64,000 bases of DNA from Sulfuritalea sp. (GCA_023229685.1 JALNYT010000007.1:1-64000); one strand, 5' to 3'; shown: positions 38,993 through 47,897, counted from the first letter of the stretch. Notes: a model not told the origin generated them from the letters alone. Translations and numbers: made by a program.

Positions 38993-39090
38993 TCTTGGCA
39001 TTGGGCAAAACGACCGTGGTGCGCGACGAGCGACCACCCCAAACAACAGCCCTCACCCAACCCACCAATCCAACGCCCGCGACGACCGAC

Positions 39091-39130
39091 AAAAAAACGG
39101 CCGCCGCGCCGAACCCGACGCGGCAGCCGT
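39091..39130 (-). terminator. Rho-independent terminator of the thiolase operon
   Basis: Arms 39097-39108 (ACGGCCGCCGCG) and 39119-39130 (CGCGGCAGCCGT) pair with one mismatch. On the minus strand the stem is followed by T7 (complement of 39091-39097). It lies ten bases after the thiolase stop. Confidence 0.85.
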
Positions 39131-39140
39131 TTATCGCCGA

Positions 39141-40337
39141 TTACATGCGTTCGTAAATTCCCGCCGCGCCCATGCCGGTGCCGACGCACATGGTCACCAT
39201 GCCGTACTTCAGGTTGCGCCGGCGCAGGGCATGAATCACCGTCGCCGAGCGGATCGCGCCGGTGGCACCCAGCGGATGGCCCAGCGCGATCGCGCCGCCG
39301 ATCGGATTGACCTTGGCCGGATCGAGGCCGAGATCATTGATCACCGCCAACGATTGCGCAGCGAAGGCCTCGTTGAGTTCGATCCAGTCGAGCTGGTCCT
39401 GGGTGATGCCGGCCAACCGGCAGGCCACCGGGATCGCCTCCTTGGGGCCGATGCCCATGATCTCCGGCGGCACGCCGCGCACGGCGAACGACACGAAGCG
39501 CGCCAGCGGCGTCAGGTTGAACTGCTTGAGTATTTTCTCGCTGACCAGGATCAGCGCACCGGCGCCATCCGAGGTTTGCGAGCTGTTGCCGGCGGTCACC
39601 GAGCCCTTGGCGGCGAACACCGGCTTCAGTTTGGCCAGCGCCGCCAGATTGGAATCGGCGCGCGCGCCTTCGTCGCGGTTGACGCTGCGCTTCTTTAGCT
39701 CGACCTCGCCGGTGGCCAGATTGGGCACCCGATCGATGATCTCGACCGGCGTCGTCTCGGCGTCGAACTCGCCCGCCTGTTGCCCGGCGATGGCCCGCTG
39801 GTGGGATTCCAGCGCGAACTGGTCCTGCGCCTCGCGCGTCACCTTCCACTGGTTGGCCACCTTCTCCGCCGTGAGGCCCATGCCGTAGGCCATGCCGACG
39901 TTCTCGTCCTTGAACACGCCCATGTTGATCGAGGGGTGGTTGCCTCCCATCGGCACCATGGACATCGATTCGGCGCCGCCCGCGATCATGACATCGGCCT
40001 GGCCGACACGGATGCGGTCGGCGGCCATCGCCACGGCGGTGATGCCCGAGGCGCAGAAGCGATTGACGGTGACGCCGCCGACGGTGTTGGGCAGGCCGGC
40101 CAGCAGCACGGCATTGCGCGCCATGTTGAGGCCGGATTCGCCTTCGGGGAAGGAGCAGCCGATGATGGCGTCCTCGATCAGCTTCGGGTCGAGGCCCGGC
40201 ACCTGGGCCATGGCGGACTGGATCGCGTACACCAGCAGGTCGTCGGGACGCGTATTGCGGAACATGCCGCGCGGCGCCTTGCCGATCGGGGTGCGGGTGG
40301 CGGCAACGATGTAGGCGTCTTGAAGTTGTTTGCTCAT
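39141..40337 (-). CDS. Acetyl-CoA acyltransferase (thiolase)
   Basis: 398 residues. The acylated cysteine is in NRFCASG (about residue 95), the catalytic His in GGAIALGHPLGATGA, and the second Cys in MCVGTGMG (about residue 384). It cleaves 3-ketoacyl-CoA in beta-oxidation. It is the last gene of the minus-strand set acyl-CoA dehydrogenase, FadB-like enzyme, thiolase, 31 bases after the FadB-like gene. The FadA-type role is inferred from that operon. Confidence 0.93.
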   Translation of the reverse strand: MSKQLQDAYIVAATRTPIGKAPRGMFRNTRPDDLLVYAIQSAMAQVPGLDPKLIEDAIIGCSFPEGESGLNMARNAVLLAGLPNTVGGVTVNRFCASGITAVAMAADRIRVGQADVMIAGGAESMSMVPMGGNHPSINMGVFKDENVGMAYGMGLTAEKVANQWKVTREAQDQFALESHQRAIAGQQAGEFDAETTPVEIIDRVPNLATGEVELKKRSVNRDEGARADSNLAALAKLKPVFAAKGSVTAGNSSQTSDGAGALILVSEKILKQFNLTPLARFVSFAVRGVPPEIMGIGPKEAIPVACRLAGITQDQLDWIELNEAFAAQSLAVINDLGLDPAKVNPIGGAIALGHPLGATGAIRSATVIHALRRRNLKYGMVTMCVGTGMGAAGIYERM

Positions 40338-40368
40338 TTCGATTCTCCTTGTTCTGCTCAGTTGCGCC

Positions 40369-42756
40369 TCAGTTACGTACGGGCTTGCCGGTCTGCATCA
40401 TGCCCATGATGCGTTCCTGGGTCTTGGGATGGTTCAGCAGTTCCATGAAGGCCTTGCGTTCCAGGTCGAGCAGCCACTGCTCGCTGACCAGGCTGCCCTG
40501 ATCGACGTCGCCGCCGGACATGACCGTGGCGATCATCTGCCCCAGCTTGAAATCGTGGGCGGAGATGAAGCCGCCGTCGCGCATGTTGACCAGTTGCATC
40601 ATGATGGTGCCGATGGCATAGCGCCCGGCAACCGGCACCAGCTTCTGCAGCGGCGGCCGGTAGCCGGCGTCGAACATGGCGCGCGCTTCGACCTTGGCGA
40701 CGTGCAGCAGTTCGTAGGGGTTGAAGACGATCACGTCGTCGGGCTTGAGATAGCCCATTTGCCATGCCTCCAGCGCCGACTTCGAGACCACGGCGGTGGC
40801 GGCGTTGATGAAGTTGTTCTTGAGGAACTGCAGCAGGTCGTTGCCCTTGGCATCGGCCGCCGCGCGCAGCGCCGCTTCCTTGAGGCCGCCGCCGGACGGA
40901 ATCAGGCCGACGCCGACTTCGACCAGGCCGATGTAGGACTCGATCGAGGCGACGCGCCTGGCCGCGTGCAGCGCCAGTTCGCAGCCGCCGCCCAGCGCCA
41001 GCCCGGCCACCGCCGCGACCACCGGCACGTTGGCGTACTTCATCGCCTGCAAGGCATTTTGCAGCTTGACGACTTCCGGCCCGATGGCCTTGACGCCGCC
41101 CGACATGAACAGCGGCAACATCGACTGCAGGTCGGCGCCGGCGGAGAAGGCACCGCCTTCGGCCGCATCCGCACCCCAGATCACCAGCCCCTTGTAGTGT
41201 TGTTCCGCCTCGGCGATGGCCTTCGCCAGCCCGGCGATGACGCCGGCGCCGATGACATGCATCTTGGTCTTGAGCGACAGGATCAGGACCCCGTCGTCCT
41301 CGTGCCAGATGCGCACCGATTCGTCTTCGAATACCGTGATTCCTGCGGTCGTGCCGTCGACGGCGTCATCGCCCAGAACCGGCGCGCGGAACCGCTGGCG
41401 CAGATACACCGGCAGCGTGGAGCGCGGCACGTGGGTCCGGCTCGCCGGCGACCAGGAACCGTCGGCGCCATGGACGCCGTTGCGCCCGTCGAACACCCAG
41501 GCCGGCAGCGGTGCCGAGCACAGCGCCTTGCCGGCGTCGATGTCTTCCTTGACCCAGGTGGCGATCTGATGCCAGCCGGCGGCCTGCCAGGTTTCGAAGG
41601 GCCCCAGCTTCTGGCCGAAGCCCCAGCGCATGGCGAAATCGACATCGCGCGCATTGTCGGCAATGGCTTCCAGATGCACGGCGATGTAGTGGAAAGCATC
41701 GCGGAAGATGGCCCAGAGGAATTGCGCCTGCGGGTTGGTCGAGTCGTGCAGCGCCTTCATGCGCTTGGCCGGGTCCTTTTCCTTGAGGATGCGCGCGACG
41801 AGATCGTCGGCCTTGCCGCCGCCCGCCACGTACTGGCCCGTAGCGAAATCGAGGCGTTGCACTTCCTTGCCGACTTTCTTGTAGAAGCCGGCGCCGGTCT
41901 TCTGGCCCAGCGCGCCGGCAGCGACGAGCTTGGTCAGTACTTCCGGCGTCTTGTAAATGGCCGCGAACGGATCGTTCGGCAACGTGTCCTGCATGGTCTT
42001 GATTACGTGGCCCATGGTATCGAGGCCGACCACGTCTGCGGTGCGGAAGGTGCCCGACCTGGCGCGGCCGAGCTTGGCACCGGTCAGGTCATCGACCACG
42101 TCGCAGGAGAGGCCGAACTTCTCGGCCTCGTGGATCGTCGCCATCATGCTGAACACGCCGACGCGGTTGGCGATGAAGTTCGGCGTGTCCTTCGCCCGTA
42201 CCACGCCTTTGCCCAGCGTGGTGACCAGGAAGCCTTCGAGCTGGTCGAGAATCTCCGGCCGCGTCGCAGCGGTCGGGATCAGTTCGACCAGATGCATGTA
42301 GCGCGGCGGATTGAAGAAATGCACGCCGCAGAAGCGCGCCTTGAGTTCGTCCGAGAAACCGTCGGACAGGGACGTGATCGACAGGCCCGAGGTATTCGAG
42401 GCGAAGATCGCATTCGGCGCGATGAAGGGCGCGACCTTCTTGTACAGGTCGTGCTTCCAGTCGATGCGCTCGGCAATCGCCTCGATGATCAGGTCGCAAC
42501 CCTTCAGGAGTTCCAGATTGTCGTCGTAGTTCGCCACCTCGATGCAGGCCGCATCGTCCTTGTTGCCCAGCGGCGCCGGGCTGAGTTTCTTGAGGCCTTC
42601 GATGGCCTTCAGCACGATGCCGTTCTTGGGGCCTTCCTTGGCCGGCAGGTCGAACAGCACCACCGGAACCTTGGCATTGACGCAGTGGGCGGCAATCTGC
42701 GCGCCCATGACGCCGGCGCCGAGAACGGCAACTTTCCTGACGATGAAATTGCTCAT
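40369..42756 (-). CDS. 3-hydroxyacyl-CoA dehydrogenase/enoyl-CoA hydratase, FadN-like order
   Basis: 795 residues. The dehydrogenase comes first (VAVLGAGVMGAQIAAHC, FASNTSGLSITSL, FCGVHFFNPPRYMHLVELIP cut at FFNPP). A C-terminal crotonase domain follows (VPVVAAVAGLALGGGCELAL, SYIGLVEVGVGLIPSGGG), the reverse order of E. coli FadB. It hydrates enoyl-CoA and oxidises 3-hydroxyacyl-CoA. Between acyl-CoA dehydrogenase and thiolase it completes the cycle. Confidence 0.93.
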   Translation of the reverse strand: MSNFIVRKVAVLGAGVMGAQIAAHCVNAKVPVVLFDLPAKEGPKNGIVLKAIEGLKKLSPAPLGNKDDAACIEVANYDDNLELLKGCDLIIEAIAERIDWKHDLYKKVAPFIAPNAIFASNTSGLSITSLSDGFSDELKARFCGVHFFNPPRYMHLVELIPTAATRPEILDQLEGFLVTTLGKGVVRAKDTPNFIANRVGVFSMMATIHEAEKFGLSCDVVDDLTGAKLGRARSGTFRTADVVGLDTMGHVIKTMQDTLPNDPFAAIYKTPEVLTKLVAAGALGQKTGAGFYKKVGKEVQRLDFATGQYVAGGGKADDLVARILKEKDPAKRMKALHDSTNPQAQFLWAIFRDAFHYIAVHLEAIADNARDVDFAMRWGFGQKLGPFETWQAAGWHQIATWVKEDIDAGKALCSAPLPAWVFDGRNGVHGADGSWSPASRTHVPRSTLPVYLRQRFRAPVLGDDAVDGTTAGITVFEDESVRIWHEDDGVLILSLKTKMHVIGAGVIAGLAKAIAEAEQHYKGLVIWGADAAEGGAFSAGADLQSMLPLFMSGGVKAIGPEVVKLQNALQAMKYANVPVVAAVAGLALGGGCELALHAARRVASIESYIGLVEVGVGLIPSGGGLKEAALRAAADAKGNDLLQFLKNNFINAATAVVSKSALEAWQMGYLKPDDVIVFNPYELLHVAKVEARAMFDAGYRPPLQKLVPVAGRYAIGTIMMQLVNMRDGGFISAHDFKLGQMIATVMSGGDVDQGSLVSEQWLLDLERKAFMELLNHPKTQERIMGMMQTGKPVRN

Positions 42757-42767
42757 GATTTTCCTTG

Positions 42768-44558
42768 TTAGAACAGTTCGGCTTCGAGATCGAGCAGGGA
42801 TTTTGCGCCGGAACGGGCCTGGCGTATCAACATCGCCGTCTCGGGCAGCAGGCGGGCGAAGTAGAAGCGTGCGGTGGCGAGTTTGGCCTTGTAGAAGTTG
42901 TCGCCGGAATCCTGCTTGGCCAGGGCGATCTTCGCCATGCGGGCGAAGAAGTAGCTGTACACCAGATGGCCGACCACGCGCAGGTAGGGAACTGCCGCGG
43001 CGCCGACCTCGTCCTGATTCTGCATGGCCTTCATGCCGATTTCCATGGTCAGCTTCGTCACCTTGTCGCCGAGGTCGGCCAGCGGCGTGATGAATTCGCT
43101 CATGGCCTCGTCGGTGCCGTTTTCCTCGACGAAGGCCTGCACCATCGCGCCGAACTTCTTCAGCTTGGCGCCGTTGTCCATCAGGATCTTGCGGCCCAGA
43201 AGGTCGAGCGACTGGATGGTGTTGGTGCCTTCGTAAATCATGTTGATGCGGGCATCACGCACATACTGCTCCATGCCCCACTCGGCGATGTAGCCGTGGC
43301 CGCCGTAAACCTGCATCGCCTCGGAGGTGGCGATCCAGCCGTTGTCGGTCATGAAGGCCTTGACGATCGGCGTCAGCAGCGTGACCAGATCGGCGGCGTC
43401 CTTGCGCACGGCCTCATCCGGATGATTCAGCTCGCGATCGATCTGCAGCGCGATGAAGGTCGAAAAGGCGCGGCCGCCTTCCGCGTACGCCTTGGCCGTC
43501 AGCAGCATGCGCCGCACGTCGGGATGGACGATGATCGGATCGGCCGCCTTGTCCGGCGCCTTGATGCCGGACAGGCTGCGCATCTGCAGGCGCTCCTTGG
43601 CATAGACCAGCGCGTTCTGGTAGGCCACCTCGGTCAGGCCCAGGCCCTGCATGCCGACCCCGAGACGCGCCGCATTCATCATCACGAACATGGCATTGAG
43701 GCCCTTGTGCGGTGCGCCGATCAGCCAGCCGGTCGCATCGTCCATGTTCATCTGGCAGGTCGAATTGCCGTGAATCCCCATCTTTTCCTCGAGCGCGCCG
43801 CAGGTGATGGCGTTGCGCGCGCCCAGCGTGCCGTCGGCATTGGGAATGAACTTCGGCACGATGAACAGCGAGATGCCCTTGGTGCCCACCGGCGCGTCGG
43901 GCAGGCGGGCGAGCACCAGATGCACGATGTTCTCGGCCATGTCGTGCTCACCGGCGGAGATGAAGATCTTGCCGCCGGTGATCTTGTAGGAACCGTCTGC
44001 CTGCGGCACGGCCTTGGAACGCAGCAGGCCGAGGTCGGTGCCGCAATGCGCCTCGGTGAGGCACATGGTTCCGGTCCATTGGCCGGACACCAGTTTGGGC
44101 AGGTACAGCGCCTTCAACTCCGGCGTGCCGTGCTCGTGCAGGCATTCATAGGCGCCGTGCGACAGGCCGGCATACATGTACCAGGCCTGGTTGGCGGAGT
44201 TCAGCATCTCCGACAGCGGGTTGTACACCACCACCGGCAATCCCTGCCCACCGAAGTCCGGATCGCAGGTCAACGCGGGCCAGCCGGCGTCGACGAACTG
44301 GCGATAGGCCTCCTTGAAGCCCGTTGGCGTCTTCACCTCGTGGGTGACCGGATCGAGCCGGCAGCCCTCGCGATCGCCGATGTGGTTGAGCGGGAACAGA
44401 ACCTTGGAGGTGAACTTGCCACCTTCCTCAAGCAATTGATTGATGATGTCGGCGTCGAGTTCGGCGTGCGCCGGCAATGCCTTGAGTTCCGTCGTGACGT
44501 CGAACAACTCGTGCAAGACAAATTGCATGTCGCGCAAGGGGGCGATGTATTGGCCCAT
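42768..44558 (-). CDS. Acyl-CoA dehydrogenase, long type (second paralogue)
   Basis: 596 residues from ATG 44558 (MGQYIAPLRDMQFVLHELFD), which has AGGAGG upstream; an in-frame ATG at 44618 would run through the operator. Motifs are TMCLTEAHCGTDLGL, GGKIFISAGEHDMAEN and RDARINMIYEGTNTIQ. It is the same length as, and clearly related to, the protein at 30153-31943, so the two may divide chain lengths. It is the first gene of the operon with the FadB-like enzyme and thiolase, behind a palindromic operator. Confidence 0.93.
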   Translation of the reverse strand: MGQYIAPLRDMQFVLHELFDVTTELKALPAHAELDADIINQLLEEGGKFTSKVLFPLNHIGDREGCRLDPVTHEVKTPTGFKEAYRQFVDAGWPALTCDPDFGGQGLPVVVYNPLSEMLNSANQAWYMYAGLSHGAYECLHEHGTPELKALYLPKLVSGQWTGTMCLTEAHCGTDLGLLRSKAVPQADGSYKITGGKIFISAGEHDMAENIVHLVLARLPDAPVGTKGISLFIVPKFIPNADGTLGARNAITCGALEEKMGIHGNSTCQMNMDDATGWLIGAPHKGLNAMFVMMNAARLGVGMQGLGLTEVAYQNALVYAKERLQMRSLSGIKAPDKAADPIIVHPDVRRMLLTAKAYAEGGRAFSTFIALQIDRELNHPDEAVRKDAADLVTLLTPIVKAFMTDNGWIATSEAMQVYGGHGYIAEWGMEQYVRDARINMIYEGTNTIQSLDLLGRKILMDNGAKLKKFGAMVQAFVEENGTDEAMSEFITPLADLGDKVTKLTMEIGMKAMQNQDEVGAAAVPYLRVVGHLVYSYFFARMAKIALAKQDSGDNFYKAKLATARFYFARLLPETAMLIRQARSGAKSLLDLEAELF

Positions 44559-44604
44559 GGTGTCCTCCTGGGTTGTATTGGCTGGCGTCGACCGCGCCGG
44601 GGCG

Positions 44605-44627
44605 AACGGTCGTTTCAAACGAACGTT
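44605..44627. promoter_or_regulatory. 23-bp palindrome upstream of the beta-oxidation operon
   Basis: AACGGTCGTTTC (44605-44616) and AAACGAACGTT (44617-44627) form an inverted repeat about a central C with only one mismatched pair. The core TCGTTTCAAACGA is perfect. It resembles TetR-family sites of the PsrA/FadP kind that govern fatty acid degradation. It lies 47 bases before the acyl-CoA dehydrogenase ATG. Confidence 0.6.
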
Positions 44628-44716
44628 TTAATATTAACCCAGTTTTTTGATCCCGTGTAGTTGCGCTGCTCTAATTCCTTGACTCAGGGGCTGCCGCAGC
44701 CCGTGTTGGCCGTCGG

Positions 44717-45259
44717 TCAGCGCAGAAAACTCCGGCTGACCTCGCGGAACACCTCCGAATCGGACCGCCGCAGCCATTCGAAGGCCACCATCTCGCGGCT
44801 GACTATGCTCGCCCCGGCGTCGCGCATGCGCGCCAGCGCCAGCGCCTTGTCGGCTTCGCGGCGCGAACCGACGGCCTCCTCGACCACGAATACCTGCTTG
44901 CCGCTGCCCAGCAGTTCGATCACCGTCTGCAGCACGCAAACGTGGGTTTCCATGCCGCAAACCACGTACTGAGCGGGACCGCCGGCCAGGTCCAGACCAT
45001 GACAGGCGCCGGCCACGGCCGAGAAATGCACCTTGCTCGCAATGCAGCCGGCCGGCAGTTCGGCCGCCACCGCCGGATGGGTCGGTCCCAGTCCCTGCGG
45101 GTACTGCTCGCAGGCCAGGACCGGCACTTCCAGCCGGCGTGCGACGCGTATCAACCAGATGACATGATCCAGCAGGGTTTGCCAGCCGGCGACGGCCGGT
45201 ACCAGCTTGCCCTGTACATCCACCACCAGCAGGGCGGAGTCGCGTGCGTCGATCAGCAT
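44717..45259 (-). CDS. Isochorismatase-like cysteine hydrolase
   Basis: 180 residues. The triad is visible as Asp14 (LLVVDVQGKL), Lys76 (ASKVHFSA) and Cys108 (CGMETHVCVLQT). The family includes YcaC, nicotinamidases and isochorismatases; the substrate cannot be told. It overlaps the exonuclease gene by seven bases, an arrangement without obvious functional link. Confidence 0.88.
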   Translation of the reverse strand: MLIDARDSALLVVDVQGKLVPAVAGWQTLLDHVIWLIRVARRLEVPVLACEQYPQGLGPTHPAVAAELPAGCIASKVHFSAVAGACHGLDLAGGPAQYVVCGMETHVCVLQTVIELLGSGKQVFVVEEAVGSRREADKALALARMRDAGASIVSREMVAFEWLRRSDSEVFREVSRSFLR

Positions 45260-46047
45260 GATGCCTCCCAGGCGGCAATGAATTCCTTCCAGTGCGGAGA
45301 ACCGGTCGCCGCCAGCGTGGTTTTCACCAGATCCAGTTCCATGTCATGTTCGCTGGCCGTCAGCAGGCCGCGCATCAACTCAAAGCGCAGGAAGACCAGC
45401 CAGGTGTTGACCACGTCGGTTTCGCAGTAGTCGCGAATCTCGTCGATGCGCCCCTCCAGCCACGCGCCCCAGACCGCGGAACCATCCATACCGAGCTTGC
45501 CCGGCAGGCCAATCAGGCGCGCCAGTTGATCGAGCGGCGCACTGCCGCGCGGCTGGTACATCGCCAGCAGGTCCATCAGGTCGAGATGGCGCGAGTGATA
45601 GCGGCTGATGTAGTTGTTCCACTTGAAGTCCTTCGAGTCGCGGTAATCGCCCTCGCCCATGTCCCAGTAGCGCGGCGCGGTGACGCGATGGATCAGCCCC
45701 CGATAGTGCAGCACCGGCAGGTCGAAGCCGCCGCCGTTCCAAGACACGATCTGCGGCGTGAACTTCTCCACGCCGTCGAAAAAGCGCTGGATGATTTCGC
45801 CCTCGGCAGATTTGGGCTCGGCCAGCGACCAGACACGAAAACCATCGTCGCTGCGCAAGGCGCAGGAAATCACCACGACGCGCTGCAAATGCAAGGGCAG
45901 GAAGTCGCTGCCGTTCTTCGCCCGCTGCCGCTGGAAGGCGAACTCCGCCACCTCCGTGTCGGACAATGACGCCGGCAATTCGTGCAGCGTGCGCAGCCCG
46001 ACGATGTCCGGGATGGTTTCGATGTCGAAGACGAGAACGGGAGTCAT
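45253..46047 (-). CDS. Predicted 3'-5' exonuclease, PolB-like DEDDy family
   Basis: 264 residues. VLVFDIETIPD carries the first acidic pair (Asp8, Glu10). QIVSWNGGGFDLPVL contains the second Asp, HLDLMDLLAMY belongs to the fold, and RDYCETDVVNTWLVFLRFEL cut at NTWLV is the last motif with Asp and Tyr. This family of predicted PolB-type exonucleases is common in betaproteobacteria; it probably acts in DNA repair. It is followed with overlap by the cysteine hydrolase. Confidence 0.87.
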   Translation of the reverse strand: MTPVLVFDIETIPDIVGLRTLHELPASLSDTEVAEFAFQRQRAKNGSDFLPLHLQRVVVISCALRSDDGFRVWSLAEPKSAEGEIIQRFFDGVEKFTPQIVSWNGGGFDLPVLHYRGLIHRVTAPRYWDMGEGDYRDSKDFKWNNYISRYHSRHLDLMDLLAMYQPRGSAPLDQLARLIGLPGKLGMDGSAVWGAWLEGRIDEIRDYCETDVVNTWLVFLRFELMRGLLTASEHDMELDLVKTTLAATGSPHWKEFIAAWEASC

Positions 46048-46063
46048 GGGCTGGATTCCATTG

Positions 46064-46097
46064 AGAGTCGGTGCTGGCGATGCGGCGATTCTATAAT
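46064..46097 (+). repeat. AGTCGGCG repeat copy ending in a -10 box before iclR
   Basis: GAGTCGGTGCTGGCGATGCG and GCGATT (46064-46090) match the family core. A perfect TATAAT follows at 46092-46097. Transcription would begin near 46104, so the regulator message would be nearly leaderless. No clear -35 was found. Confidence 0.6.
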
Positions 46098-46104
46098 CAT
46101 GCCC

Positions 46105-46923
46105 ATGTCAGGTGAAGATAAAGACGAAGACAGCCGTCAGGGCATCCAGTCCATCGAGGTTGGCGTACCCCTGCTGCGGGTGCTGGCCGACCACGGCGCG
46201 CCGATGATGCTGCGCGACCTGGCCAGGGAGGCCGGCATGCCGGCGGCCAAGGCCCACCGCTACCTGGTCAGCTTCGCGCGCACCGGGCTGGTGACGCAGG
46301 ACCCGCTCTCGGGCCGCTACGACCTCGGCCATTTTGCGCTGGATCTCGGACTGGCGAGCCTTGCCCGGCTCGACGCGGTGCGCGTGGCGACCCCGGTACT
46401 CGACGCCCTCGGCGACGAAATAGGCGAAACCGTGGCGCTCGCGGTGTGGGGCAACATGGGACCCACCATCGTGCGCTGGGTCGACTCGAAGCGGCCGGTC
46501 ACCGTCAATCTGCGCACCGGCTCGGTGATGCCGCTGCTGCATTCGGCGATCGGCCTGTGCTTCGTCGCCTTTTTCGATTCACCGCTGCTGCAGCGCCGGA
46601 TCGAGGAAGAACTCGAGATCAGCGCGCGCGGCGACGATCCCCGGGGACCGATCACCCGCACCCAGCTCGATGCCCTGATCGCCGACATTCGCGAACACGG
46701 CATGTCACGGGCCGTGGGCTCGGTGATTCCCGGCATCAACGCCTTCTGCGCGCCGGTGTTCAACCACGACGGCAAGATGGCGCTGGCCATCACCGGCCTG
46801 GGTCCCGCCGGCCTCCTCCCGTCCAACTGGAACAGTCCCGTCGCGAAAGCCATTCACGCCGCCGCTCACAGCATCTCGCGTCAGTTGGGCTGGCGCGCGC
46901 CCGCCGCGCACGACGGCAAATGA
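46105..46923 (+). CDS. IclR family transcriptional regulator
   Basis: 272 residues from ATG 46105 (MSGEDKDEDS); ATG at 46099 adds two residues. The N-terminal winged HTH is VGVPLLRVLADHGAPMMLRD cut at GAPMM, then AGMPAAKAHRYLVSFARTGL. The C-terminal effector domain ends with FNHDGKMALAITGLGP. There is no ribosome site before either ATG, and a TATAAT just upstream suggests a leaderless transcript. The target is unknown; it lies upstream of a second IclR gene and a Tct transporter. Confidence 0.85.
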   Translation: MSGEDKDEDSRQGIQSIEVGVPLLRVLADHGAPMMLRDLAREAGMPAAKAHRYLVSFARTGLVTQDPLSGRYDLGHFALDLGLASLARLDAVRVATPVLDALGDEIGETVALAVWGNMGPTIVRWVDSKRPVTVNLRTGSVMPLLHSAIGLCFVAFFDSPLLQRRIEEELEISARGDDPRGPITRTQLDALIADIREHGMSRAVGSVIPGINAFCAPVFNHDGKMALAITGLGPAGLLPSNWNSPVAKAIHAAAHSISRQLGWRAPAAHDGK

Positions 46924-46995
46924 CGGCCTGCTGAAGCGCATCCCGGCCCGGCCCGTACAACGGCAGGCAGCGGCGTCGGCCATACGACCCGCGCG

Positions 46996-47024
46996 TTGAC
47001 ATCAAAAACAACGCTGCCTATAGT
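46996..47024 (+). promoter_or_regulatory. Sigma70 promoter for iclR-tctBA
   Basis: TTGACA (46996-47001), 17 bases, TATAGT (47019-47024): an almost consensus promoter reading into the second IclR gene and the transporter genes behind it. Confidence 0.82.
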
Positions 47025-47026
47025 GC

Positions 47027-47063
47027 GTTCCATTAGACGGGCCGCCGTTCTGTTAGAGAGAAC
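47027..47063. promoter_or_regulatory. Tandem IclR-type operator sites at 20-bp spacing
   Basis: GTTCCATTAGA (47027-47037) and GTTCTGTTAGA (47047-47057) repeat with a period of exactly 20 bases, two helical turns. The second also forms an inverted repeat GTTCT/AGAAC (47047-47063). They lie between the promoter and the start codon, suiting repression by the adjacent IclR protein. Confidence 0.6.
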
Positions 47064-47078
47064 GCTTAGGGATTGTTT

Positions 47079-47897
47079 GTGAGAGCATCACGCAGTGAAA
47101 CCGACAAAGCATTTGGGGCCAACGCCAGCGGTGTTGATGTCCTTGACCGCGCATTTGCGATCCTGTTTGCTTTTCGCCCGGATGATCCGCCGCTTTCGCT
47201 GGCGGAGTTGGCGGCCCGAACAGGGCTATACAAGAGCACGTTGCTGCGCTTGGCGAATGCCCTGATTCACCATCGGTTCCTGGACAAACTGGACGATGGA
47301 CGCTACCGATTGGGCTCGGCACCCTTTGCCCTGGGTTCCATCTACCAGTCGAGTTTGAGCTTGGGGGACGTGTTGCTTCCCCTTATGCGCGAGTTCAATC
47401 AGGAGTTGGGCGAAGCGATGTCCTTCCATGTTCGCGAGGGAGATCACCGGGTATGTCTGTATCGAATCAACTCGCGCTTTGCAATTCGTCCCGAGGTCCG
47501 CCAAGGAGCTGTCCAGGCACTCGAACGAGGAGCGGGCGGACGGGTGCTGCTGGCATTTTCAGGAAAGTCGGGGGCTCCCTACGACGAAATTCGCCGAACC
47601 TTCTCCTACATTTCCTGCGGCGAGCGCGACCCTGAAACCTCAGGCATCTCGGTACCGGTCTTCGGCGTGCAGCAGTGCCTGTTGGGGGCGCTGGGCATAG
47701 TGGGGCCAAGCAATCGTCTGGGGCGCGCGGAACTGGAACGGCTCCGGCCGCGCCTGCTGCATATTGCGGCGCGCGCGACCGACCTGCTTGGCGGCAATCC
47801 CGAACATTTGTTGGCGGCGTCTCACTCGACGGCGACCAAATCCGCATCCACGAAAACAACTTCCCCCCGAGCCCCGAAAAGAAAAGCTACGCTATGA
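47079..47897 (+). CDS. IclR family regulator of the Tct transporter operon
   Basis: 272 residues from GTG 47079, six bases after AGGGA; TTG at 47073 is the alternative. HTH region LSLAELAARTGLYKSTLLRL cut at TGLYK; effector domain with EAMSFHVREGDHRVCLYRIN cut at DHRV and ISVPVFG. The C-terminus has a Ser/Thr/Lys-rich tail of about 25 residues. Its stop overlaps the tctB start (ATGA), so it is cotranscribed with the transporter and probably controls it in response to the transported carboxylate. Confidence 0.88.
   Translation: MRASRSETDKAFGANASGVDVLDRAFAILFAFRPDDPPLSLAELAARTGLYKSTLLRLANALIHHRFLDKLDDGRYRLGSAPFALGSIYQSSLSLGDVLLPLMREFNQELGEAMSFHVREGDHRVCLYRINSRFAIRPEVRQGAVQALERGAGGRVLLAFSGKSGAPYDEIRRTFSYISCGERDPETSGISVPVFGVQQCLLGALGIVGPSNRLGRAELERLRPRLLHIAARATDLLGGNPEHLLAASHSTATKSASTKTTSPRAPKRKATL

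Noticed and set aside
38898..39698. Plus-strand open frame entering the thiolase gene
   Set aside because: It is antisense to thiolase and its first part only spells the dispersed repeat.
40330..42771. Long plus-strand frame opposite the FadB-like gene
   Set aside because: Mirror of a conserved two-domain enzyme; the product is Asp/Arg/His-rich without any motif.
42765..44660. Long plus-strand frame opposite the second acyl-CoA dehydrogenase
   Set aside because: Antisense shadow of a clear enzyme gene.
44688..44702. Terminator after the cysteine hydrolase gene (GGGCTGCCGCAGCCC)
   Set aside because: The loop is too small and no T-run follows on the minus strand.
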